Shown: positions 31,943 to 43,900 of the stretch, in pieces | Numbering within the stretch: the stretch's first letter is position 1 | How the letters are laid out: each line of letters begins with the position of its first letter | Origin: Symsagittifera roscoffensis | Lineage: Eukaryota > Xenacoelomorpha > Acoela > Convolutidae | DNA length: 64,000 nucleotides | Direction: 5' to 3' | Assembly (NCBI RefSeq): GCF_963678635.1 | Contig: NC_087064.1 | Location: 23,362,509-23,426,508, forward strand | Program-made: the position numbers and the translations under genes | The notes under the pieces: model-generated | What the model saw: the letters and a program-made list of their open reading frames with translations, nothing else | What the model was told of the DNA's origin: nothing | Databases searched by the model: none

Positions 31943-34900
31943 GTATTAGTTTTTTGATATTTGGTAGTCCAAATTTATTTTCTCTAGGAAGGTTACCATT
32001 TAACACTAACTGAAAGGTTAACTGAAACTGCGGCAAATGTCATTTTGTTTCTAGGGTAACAATCTGAGATCAGGATCTGCTGAAGTTCTCGGGAGACTGC
32101 TGAGACATAATCAATCAATTGAGAAGTAATTGTCTTACGATTACCCTTGCGATAAGCAAGGGTATTGCAATCGGGTACTAGACTTTTTTTCCCGTAAATT
32201 TTTTTGATCTCAAAATTAGAAGTTCTAAATTTAGGTTCAGTTCATATTGAATAAAAAAAAGGTAAATTTTAAAAGGCGCCCCTCCGTTTAGATACGGTCG
32301 TGCACAAGCTGGATAGGGCCCATACCAGCATTTAATGCATTGCCATTAAAAGTATTTACTTCAACCGTCCCTCCTCTACATGTAACATTCGCCCAAATAT
32401 CACACAGCGACGGAGCGTAGAAAAAGTACCTATTGACGACTGGCAGGCGTCAGTTACCTTAATTCCACTCGTTTTTCACCGTCTCGACCTTGCCAGTTGA
32501 TTTTCTGGTCTGTCTAGGGCAAAGTAAAAAGTTACTATTTTTAGGCCATCAGTCAAACGACTTTTGATCAGCTTTCGTTTGCATGCGAACACAACCACAT
32601 AGCTGAGTCTCGGATCCTCAGACTACGTGATTGTCATTAAAAACACGGCTCGAACAACCTATTTTTACATGTTTTTGTGTGACAGTTTTATATTAAATCC
32701 ATTGGAGATGGATTGACCTTTTCCTTTCTCTATCTACTCATACTCTGAAATATCAAATAATATCGGTGTTTAATTAATATCTAGGACATTCCAGCAACTG
32801 TTATAGCTAGTTTACACAGTCCCTTCACATATAACAGTCTCTGGGGGACCAAGCCTCCGCTCCCGTGATTTTCTTGAGATAACACTCTTATCTCCTATAT
32901 TTCGTGTCCCGGGAGGGTTCCGTGGTATTTCTCTTCCCCCCACCGAAGCCTCCGTCTCCACAAATATCTGTCACTAAGGTCCTTATCGTGTGTTATTGCC
33001 ACGATAAGAGGCTCCGTAATTTTCTCGTCTCGGATACAACCGTTCGTCACAAAATATGGCGTCGTCCTTATTTTTCTCTATTTTATTCAAAATGGCCGTC
33101 TTTTTTCTATTTCTCAGAAATGTTCTCCTTCAAATCGAAATTTTAAAATTAAAAATTCCAGAACATTCTGACCCTCCGTCGCAACATTTTTTTGTTCGTA
33201 AGGCCTTTAGTCACTTTTATTTCCGTCGCGGGAAGGTTATGCTGTGTCATCTGGCAGAATGGCACATACTCCCCGGACAAGTCTCCATCAATGTCCCTAT
33301 TGATCGCACAACACCGGGTTATCGTCAAGTAGGTATCCAGTTTTCTGTAACCAATCTTACAAATCGCATAAGAAAATGAAATTTATCTACTCCACTTCAA
33401 CTCACTACGTGTTCACAAATGGCATCGTACTACATCTCACTGCCTTTCAACATTTTCACAAAATTTGCACCATGAGGAGTGTCCTAGATAAAATTTCTTT
33501 TCTGACTACTTACGTCATCTCGCCATAAAACTTCTTTTCGCTTCTGATTAAAAAGTGGGACGTGGCACGGCCACGCACCCGTTAAAATTAACTTAACTTC
33601 ACTCACCAAGTATAATTAGTCATTTATGCGGTCCTTTCAATATTAAAACTAAGAAACTCTGTGGCTAGGAAAGTTCTTGAGTTACCCACCCTTCTCGAGC
33701 GAATTTACTCAAACTTACCATGTCGCCACACAGTGAATTTGTGTCTTACACAGGTTAAAAACTTCAGTCGGGAATAAATAGGTAAATATACTCACCTATG
33801 CTCCTTATATACATACATAGATAGTAGTAACTAAAATCAACAAAATCAACAATTTTAACAATTGCAACAATTTTCAAAGTTTGGTCTGACCAAACTAAAT
33901 CAAAACAAAAAGTTTCACCAGTTCAATAATCAAAACTTGGTTGATTGGTTTGAGTTTTAGCACACAAATACAATCAAGTTTTTCTCTCCTTCTCTTCTCT
34001 TCTTTGGTCATCTTCACTCCATCATTTCTCCATCCTGATGTTCAGCGTCACTGTCTTCCAGAACTTTCTCTAACATGTCCAGAGAGTTGCGGGCCGTGCC
34101 CCAACCCTCCTGCTCCAACAGCCTCGGTTTGCAACAAGGTAGTAAGTCCACATTCACCTTCTGCTCCCGGTTCCTGCAAAAGCTGTTGTGAAGACACAGG
34201 CTCACGTTTCGTTCTAGGTCAGCTCTTAAGACCTCTTTCTTTTCATCTTCAGTAACACAAGGCGCTCCAGCTACTCGCTTCACCGCAGTGGTGACCGCGT
34301 TTCTATGCGTCAGGAAAGCTCTCTTATAGGCTCCTGGTCCTATGTCTAGCTGGAAAGATTGATAGGCTTCCGTGTTCCTTGACATGTGACGCTTCGCGCG
34401 TTCATACATCCAAGATGTCATCACTGCACGGAACCAAGGCATCAATCTTTGCCTTGACCATATTCTTTCAATGGCTTTAGGTATTCTCAGAACCTTGCAA
34501 GTGGTTCTGAAAAGATCCAATTCACTACTCATTTTCACGTTGCTCAGCTGTTCAGGAGTCGGCACGGCCGTCTCCTGCTCATCTGTGTCCGCATAAGCCT
34601 CCAACCATCTCACTGCTAGCATGGCGCTAACCACCACGATTGACACTGGTTGATTCTGATCGGGCAACCCCGTGGAGTACAACTCCTCCACGTCCCAAAT
34701 TAGGATCAGGTTCCCTCGTTTGGGGTACCACAACGTCTGCGCTAAGCAGTGGCAAGGATATTCCCCGTGGGTTCTCACTATGTTCCTTCGGGTTCGATAC
34801 CCTGAGGCTCCCAGCAACGGTTCCACTTCCATCAGGATTCTATGTAGATCGTCTTTCTCTTCTATGGTGGGGAATTCAGTGGGTAACGCTCCACTCGCTT

Positions 34901-37900
34901 TCTGCTTCTGGAACTCACTCACGTTGCCTTCGTTCAGCATCATGAACTCTTCACCCACAACGTCTTGCAACTCGCCTTCGGATCTCTTCGGGACTGCCCG
35001 AAAGATCTTTGCCAACAAGTCATATGACCTCTCTGACATTCTGGCCAACCTCACGCATTTTGGCACAGAGAAAAGCTGGTCAACCAACACCTGTTGCGTC
35101 CTCGCATCCATCACCACCATGTGCGTAGGATACTTGCTATTGCAGTATGGCGCAGAGCTTGAACCCACCATATATTTTGAACCAGTAGGTCTGTGATAGG
35201 CTTCACTATCCCTCAGATTCATTTCATTTTCTAGGGCTTCTCGCCAGCCTCCAATCTTTTGCTCTGTCTGTAATGCTCCAGGGAATATTTCCACGCTGAG
35301 GGACGTCACTAGCTCATGGGCACGCTCCAAGCGCTCGAGCGATTCTATCGAACTCGTCATGCTGCAAAATCCCAAGGCTGTGATCAGGTTTACGTCCGTC
35401 ACCCCATGGCAGTCTGCGACCAACTCCATGGCACTCTTATCTGACATGCTCAATCTTCCGTACAATCGTGCCAGTTGTCGATGCTGCTCGCTCAGCGTAA
35501 TCAGGCAGTGTCCCATGTTACAAACATGTCCTTCCATCCCACTGTGTTGAGCCAAGCATGTGCCTTGCTTCAACCAATTACTCGATGTACCTTCCTCGGA
35601 CAGCTCCGTGGACTGGTTGCTCTTCTTCTTCGTCAATCTCATGGCCAGCAGGTGTTGTATCATGGCCAGATCATGTAGACTCGCATCATCATCCCGGTCT
35701 AACATGATATCCGCGGTCATGTCCCAGATTAAGCCTGCGTTAGGATGGGGACACCAGGAAGGTTTCATGAGTTCCCACATCACTACTAGACTGGTTTTCA
35801 AGGGACCGTCCCAAGAACCACAATCAAAACTCACTTGCCCTTTTAGCTCGGGAATCGAGGGTTCGACTACTCGTTCCTCCAAAATAATTCCCAGCTTGGG
35901 TTGTTCCACCATCAACATTCCAATTTCCTTAATCCGTTCAACCCAGAAGTTGAGCACTGTGACTTGCTCGTAGTCGAAGTATGCTTCCCTGGCTTCTTCG
36001 TTCACGAAGGGATTATACGCCATCCCCAGTATGCCAGACACGTATTGGAACGACTTCAGTTTCCCTAGTGTTGCAAACTCCTTCTGTCCTCTGGCCGCTT
36101 CAATCAAGTCTCTGCTCACTCTCAATTCTTTGTTGGAGTATCTTCTCACCTCTTCCAACTTGCGATAGCTTTCCATATCATTCGACTCCTTGCTTGGCAC
36201 GGTCAATGGCATGTCCTGATATAGCTCTAGGAGTGCCCTAAGGAAGTTCCTTTCGCAATCAACTCCCTTTTGCCGAATGATCTTTATACATTCTCCCAAC
36301 ACAGGAGTGGGGATGCGATCCACCACAAACCTGACAAAGCAAAGGGCATCCTTCCGTTTAGCCCATGCTATCGCTGAATCGTCTTTTGAGATCAATGTCC
36401 GTAAAGCTTCCATCAATTCTAGCTCCTGTTCTCGTGATTTCGAGTCGTTGCTGGCTTCATACTCCGCCCTTTTGATGCCCATCAAGCACCAAGCCAGTCG
36501 TACTTGCAGATCAGTTCTCACGCAAGGATGAGCCAGGTATGCTGCTACAGTCGCAGGTGCATTCATCGTCTCATCAAAGTATTTCTGGAGAGCCGCCCTC
36601 CAAGAAAGCTCTAGCAACTTTTCTAATCCAATTTCGTTCGCTTCTGATGACATTACTGTCCCATATTCTTTTCGATTGAAGTTGGAGTTCTCCGTAAGCC
36701 CCTTCAAGTATTCTTGCATGGCTGGCTTCTCGTTCCAAGCCATCAGGTGCCCTCTCGCGGAGTTCCTCGCTTTCAACATTTCCACATAACCCCCTGCCGG
36801 ATCCCCCATGTGGACCGATTCCGGCACGGTTATTCGACTGTACTCGACCACGTCGAGTTGTCCTTCCAGTTTCAACTTGGCCATGTTGATTCGCGAGGGC
36901 CTGTAATCTTCAAGTCCTCCAGATCCACATTGACTGATTACTTCCATTTCTAACTTGGTGTCTGCCAGGGTTCGCGCCGTTTTCTTCGACCTTGTGGCGG
37001 TCACGGTCAGACCTGCCAAGAGCATAGGGGGTATCAGATTCTCTTTTTCTCCCCCTGTCAGCGTTGTAGTATCTCCCTGCCCGCTCTCGCCTGAGCGACC
37101 TGCGCTCGCTAAAGAGGTCACCACTGCGTTGGCTCTTGACTTCACCACTTTCGGGTTCATGGCTCGACTTCCTGTCCTCCCTTTTAGTCGCTTCAGCCCT
37201 TTCCTGGCTCGTCTGACAGGTAATTTCTTTGCAACATGCTGATCATCGGCACTGTCTTCTGTTACTGACTCGGTCAGAACATCCGACTCCATGGAGCTCA
37301 CTATTTTCTCCAGGACCTCACGCATGATGGGTTGGTTCAATCCCACCTTCATTATGGACTGCGTCCCATATCGCCTTATCACGTCCCAAGATTTCTCCAT
37401 GAAGTTTACTCGACTCCAGATTGCTCCTGTCTTGCCTTCCAACTCCATTTGATATCTTTCCCATTCTTCTTCTGGTAATGTGCTGAGGAACGATATCTTC
37501 ATAGACTCTTCGATTTTCCTCCTCCTTGGCGATTCATAAAGCAGCTTCTGTGGATCCCTGCTTCGGCACTCTCTCGCCTGGCTTATTGGGTCTATCGGAG
37601 ATAGATCGGCTGACGCCTCCTTTGTAGGAGACATGAAGGATGATGGTGCCATCAACAATAGACTCCCATCGACTTCCCCATCGTCATCTTCGCTGAACCG
37701 GTACTCTAGCAAGTCCCTTTCCAACGCTCCTAGATCGGTCTCTCCCGATTTCTCCGTCTTGCTTCCGGTGCCTTCATCGTTATCGTCCTGATCCATCAAT
37801 TCATCGTCGTCCGCATCAGGTTTCGGCCTAGGTCCCGAGGGTCCTTGTCGTGCGTCTGCGCCCGAATCCGGCCGAGCCGGTACGGCCATGTCTCCTGCAT

Positions 37901-40900
37901 GATAAAACAACTCATCATCGACCAGGAACTCTACTAACTCCTCACCATGTGGGGCCAGGTCCTCTATCGTTACATATGAGCCACCTCTGCTCTCACTTGC
38001 CACCTCCAGCATCACCACCTTCGCTTCTCCTGACCACTTCAGTCTTGATAAGTCGTCCGCGGAAGAATACACTTCATTCCACGTTTCAGCCGAGACCTCT
38101 GGTCTCCTGGAGGGTAGTGCTTTGATCTTCTTCCTGCTCCAGGCATCAGGAAATGAGAAGTCGAACGTGTGCGCGGCAGCGACGTTCCAGCTGATGAAGC
38201 GCGGCTCCATCCCTCCACTCCACTTCTGCATTCTCTTCTCCGCGTCACGGGCTGCTCCGATACGAGGGGCAATGATGGGAGATGTGACTCCCAACAACAT
38301 CCTCCTTATCGGTGGATACCGATGGCATTGGTCCGGCAGCGGCCTGGACCCAGGAAGCCATGTCTGTTGATTCTCTCTTGCATGGGCATAGGCTCCCGGC
38401 AATTGAGGTACTACCACAGCCTCTCCTGTATCTTTCACCACTGGTCTCAGATTCCAGAGTTTCGGGTTGAACTGGATGTGGGACAGATCCTCACGACCCA
38501 TTCGGCATTTGAAGTGGTTGTTGAAATCCATCAACACCCAACCTGGCTCTGCTATTCTTCCGAACAGCCTATCATCGCTAGCCAGCTTTCTCAGTTCACT
38601 CTGCTCTACCCAATTCAGCACGGAACAATCCACTACTGAGACCAGGTTGACGTACAACACTGAATTCCTGTACGCTTTAACTTGTACATCCGGGAACGCA
38701 AAGGACATCGCCGGTCCATAAACCACTGTGACGAATTCCCTTAGTCCGTGGACCAGAGCCAACGGATCAATCCGCATCATGACAGCTAAATCTGTTAATA
38801 AGGGCATGCCACAATACTGTTTGCATTCGCTTACGTTCGTCGCCACTTTGTCCTCTCCTGTTACGCTTCTGTTCTGTTGCAGGAGGTATTGAAGTAGGAG
38901 AGTCCTCCAGTCTTTCATCTTCCTGAGCGAGGCGGTTTCCAACTGTGCATTGAACTCACGACTGGGTCCCTGCAGTTGTTCAGGGTAACGCAATAGCACA
39001 AGCAAGTCTCCCAGCCGACCATAGGTCATGGCAATCAGGGTCAAGAGTCCATCCAACCTCAAGTCGGCCAACGCTTGGGTGAAGAGGTTTGCCGGTCCTT
39101 TCACAAAGTTTTCATGACCAAATGTCACGTATAAGGCTAACACCAGGCCAATCGACAACTTCCTGATGTCTTTGACAAAACTTGCGATCAGGTTCCTAGA
39201 TGCCCTCGGGTAGCACGTCGATAGGAAAGATGGCGTCCATCCCACTCCCATTCCGCCCAAGATAGCATCCGATCGTTCGTACTGTGCTTTCGTGGCCAGC
39301 ACGTCCGCTTGGAACTTGTCCAGCGACATCGTATTCACGTCCTGCATCAGCTTCAACATCTTGCCTCCAGCCAACTCCCGGGCATCAAGTAGACTCTTCA
39401 AATACGCGTGTATCTCCTTAATTATTGCCGGCGCATACTCAAATGCGTCTTCACCCAAGGTGCACAGCCTCGGTGACAGATACAACCATATGTTGTTGTG
39501 TGGCTTCGTACGCAAAGCCATTGCCATGAGGTCCTCTTCTGCTGACGTCATGTTCTTCCTGATCATCCTTCCCTGCTCGTTCTCTTTATGATCCATCTGC
39601 CTGAACCAGAGATCATCAGCCACCTGTTGTACTAACAGATGATCGTCACCTACCCCTGGTCTTAGCTTCAATAATCTTGCGAAGTTGGACAGCTCCAACC
39701 CCAGAACTTCGTCTAGCACCAACCGAGTTGTGCTACAATCTCTGAGTCCCTGTATGGCATTCGAGATGTCAGACCAAACAGCGGGAAGCTCAGATCGGTG
39801 CGGATAATAATTGTCCGGGTCCACCACTCTGTTTGGGGCAGGAATTATCACGTTATATATCCCCTCCGCTATCGTCGTGACCATCGTGTACACAAATTGA
39901 AGGGGTTCAGGCAACGCAGCGTAGCCTGGTGACAATACAAAGATCACCTTCACCACATTCATGGTGAACCGTTGTCTTGCTGCTGCCTCTACCTCGGCCA
40001 TCGCCGAGAGCAGTGTCATGATCGCTTCCCCTATAACTTCGTTACTCGGGATCGATCCATCCGTCAGACGTGACAATAGGCCTCTGCTTTGTAGATGATC
40101 ATTCGCGCCTGCAACCACTATCACCTGCGGCTCCATGCTGACCACTCTCCGTACACTTATCATCATGCCTATCGCCTGTCCCCAGTCCAGCTTAGGCGCC
40201 GTTAAGAAAATCACATCAGGCCAGAATAGAGAACGGGGTGTATAGAGATAATCGGAACCGGCCACAACCAGATACTTGGCAGCCTTTATGTCCAAGGGAT
40301 CATACGCTGCAAAAAGGCCATCACCTACTGGGGCCTTCAGATTCCCATATCTCTTGTCGTCTCCAGACACTGTTGTGGTTCGGGGATAATCCCTAGAATA
40401 CTCACCCGGCGTCTGACCGGGTGGCTTAGAGAATTGTCTAAACATCTTGTGATGCTTGTTGCTGGGTTTGTTCTCCGTCTGAAACTTGCCTTTGCGCACT
40501 GGTGGTGTCCTTTCCCGGGCCCTATCTCGAACGTCGGTGAGCGACCGGGTGTTTAGAGGTCCAAAGGTGTTGTCATGAGGCAATCCATCCAAGTCCGCAT
40601 GTCGGAGTGAGGTCGAGGAGCTGAATTTCTCCTGCTCTGCTAGCAGCCAATCCACGCCCGGTATCCGATAAAGTCGCGACACTGTGGGACTTTCACCGCC
40701 AGTCATTCTCATCACATCTTCCCGACACGTCAGGGTATTCATGTTCAACTTCGCCGACATGTCCGTCTTATACTGACCCCAATGGCTAGGATCTGAACTA
40801 TTCCAAAGCAACCTGCTGCCGGATTCAATTCCCTCCGCTGGCACGGTGCTTGTCGACGATCCTGCCGTCGAAGCAGGATTTGTCGTGGCAGGCGAATCAT

Positions 40901-43900
40901 TCCTCCTAGACGCGGTCTGGGAGTTGTTTCTATTACTCTGTTCCCCCGATCTGCCGAGTCGGCTTCCAATCGATTGCGGCCTGGGAGGAGGGACAGTCCC
41001 CAGCCTGTCTCTCACATTTGAGCTCGGAGCGACGGTTACGGCTCCAACCGTCTCCGTTGCCAAGGGCCCTAGGCGGTTGGCGAGGGATTCGGGCACGGTT
41101 GCCCTTACCCTACTCCCTCCGGTCGAATTGGTCCGAGCCAAAGAACCGGTCGCCCTTAATTCTTGCTCCACTTCTCTCAACTGCGTTTGAAACACATCGT
41201 TAATCCAATGTCTCCCTCGTTGGCTATTAAAGTGCACTCCATCTCTGGTGAGCTCGATGTGATCAGTCATACGTAGCATGTTTTCAAGATCCAGGAGTCG
41301 CATCTCGCCAGGATTGTTCCTCACCAGATTGCGGGTCATTTCATTCCACCGCGTTACGTTGCCATTCATAAAATCCGCAGCTGTAGTGCCCACCAAAGGA
41401 TTTGGCGGTATCGTACACAGGATCACGAGCCTGGGTCTATACTTTTCCTTCAATTCATTCAACAGACACACCAACAGAGGTTCCCACTTGTTTTCTGGGG
41501 TTACGGGGGCTCTCGAGACGTCATTAGTCCCCAGCATTATTATCAATGTATCCAGACGATCCTCGCCCTGGAACTCCATCATTTTGATCACTTGAGCCAC
41601 TGAGGCTCCTCCAAAGGACAGAGTGGTAGTCTGGCCATAGACGGAGATCTCATTCAGATCTCTCACCAGACTGTCTCCAATGATCAAATGGCGACTCCCT
41701 GGGGGAATCACTTGGTCGCTCGTGGCGGGGTTCCAGCTCATGTCATTCAAGCAGGCTCGAGGATGCTCGGCTGGCACTTGCGTGAACTGATGACGTGTCA
41801 TCAGGTTCTTCCTGATATCTACCACGCGAGACTTCTTGAAGACTCCTCCAGGCGCAGAGCACGCTATCGTGCGGGTTGCCCGCTCGGAGCCATCTGATGA
41901 AGGATCACGACGCTGGGAAGGAACGATCCTAGCCAGCGTCCGTTCAGTGCCTCTGTTGATCTCATCCATCGCGGCTCTGGCCACTTGGTTGAATGATTCC
42001 TGAAATTGAGGAGCTAGATAGGTGTCAGAAGGGTCTGGTATCGTAAACCTCTGACTCGAGGCAGACGGTCGTGTCTGCTGAGGAGCCTCGTGCCCCTTTG
42101 ATGCACGCGAATCCAGAACCTCTGGTCCTCTCGATGCGCACAACTCCTGCGCGGTTGTCCTGGGGCGTGTGTCGCTAGATCCCTCCGAGGACCTCATGCT
42201 CGCCAGGATTTCCGGTGACGCTTGGCTCACCTTCGCCATATACAGCTCCTTCAGGTGCTTTAACTCATCCTCCTTGTAGGCCACCTGCAGATCTTCGAAT
42301 TTCTTTTTCCATTCATCTCTCTCCCGAGCTATGGTCCTGTACTCCTGAAGTTTGGCACACAGCTCACTCTGGTCCCTCTCCTTCTTCTCCAGTGTTTCAA
42401 TCGTTTCCGACGTCTGGATCTCTATCTCGCTCACTCTCACTTTCTTCAGGGGAGGAGCAGCTGTTGGAGAGTCGACCGAGTGTGACGGGCCTGGCCCATC
42501 ACGCTGTCTCTTCGCTCCGATTAATGGCTGCGCAGGTTGGACAGGTAAGGGCATCTCACCTAGCCGGTGGTCCCTTTGCTCACCTAGTCCCGGCTCACGA
42601 GCCAAGTCGTGGCCAGACATTTCTCCGCGCCTCCATCTCATCAATCGGTTTCGGCCTCTCTCGGCGGTCCCGGACTCACCGAAGGCCAACATCAACACTA
42701 CTTCCGTAGGGCGATTCCCTCGACCCTCTCTTCCCAGTGCATTGAGGAGTGCGACCACAAACATCGCCAACCCCGGGTCTTCTCGTGTAAAGTCACAATC
42801 GATCAGCCGCTGATAAATCTCGTCTAGAGTCGCTCCTAGACTCGCTGAGAGGAATTCCATGAGTTCGTTAGTATCTCCCATTTCTTTTCGTGTTGATTCT
42901 TCGTGTAATCTCTTCGTGTAATCTCTTCTGATTCAATGTCAGTAAACAATTTCCGATCAATCAAGATCTAAAAGACAGGTCGCGACTTAGAATCATCATT
43001 TTAAGATGCAACATCAATCAATTCTCTAAAACTCTCCATTGAAATTCTCTTTTTCAATTCTGATTTAAAATTTTAGCACCAAGGTGGATCGTCCACCTTT
43101 ACTTTCGTCAGAGTAGCATGAATGTACGCTGTCACCTTGATGACCTGGGGTGCCCCCAGGTCTTTTATGACACTAACATAAAACATAACATCACAATAAC
43201 ATAACATAAACATCACATAAACATCACATAAAAACCTAATCCCTAATACTGTACCTAAGACCTAACCTAATCTAAAACTTGACTCTAATTCTTATCGAGC
43301 AACTTAATAAAAACCACTTATCGCCGAGCGCAATTCTTAGCATATGCTCAGATAGTATTTTTTATGTAAGTGAACCTCTATGTCAGTCTCTGAAAATATC
43401 ACATGCACAAGAGCATACAACTCTCTCGGATGTAGCTTTCCCCTATTGGGATCATAAACTGGCAACGAGAGAGAGGTCACACCTCTCTCAACCAGGAAAT
43501 CCCTAAGTCGAGTCAAGGCCAATACCAAGCTCTCCGGATTCACGTGTTGCCTATCAGTAGCTTTCGTAACCAAAAAACACAAATATTTCCCTGGTATCTG
43601 TGATGCAACAGGGGGCAACGCTATCATTCCTCCTACACCCGGCCTCTGTTTCCACAAAAACTCGATATTCTTGTACTCTCTTTTAAAGTCGGCCGCTAGT
43701 GCTGTTTTGAAGCTTACGTCCGCAGTTATCGCTATGGCGCACGTGCGTTCCGTGAGTATGAAATCGCTGTCCGTTATAACGATATTGTTCGAATAGTGGT
43801 TCGGGAGATCAAAATACGATTCAAAGATTCGTCCAAAAGGTGGTTTCTTAGCATTCTCGCCCTCTGTCTCTAGTTCTCCGGTTTCCCTTGCCGATTTCAA

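Noticed and set aside
32904-33146. 80-codon frame present in both LTRs
   Set aside because: Lies in LTR on the strand opposite to the element; repeated only because LTRs are.
34014-42881. ORF2 as a retroviral-type envelope gene
   Set aside because: No signal peptide, fusion peptide, furin site or C-terminal anchor is visible in 2,955 residues.
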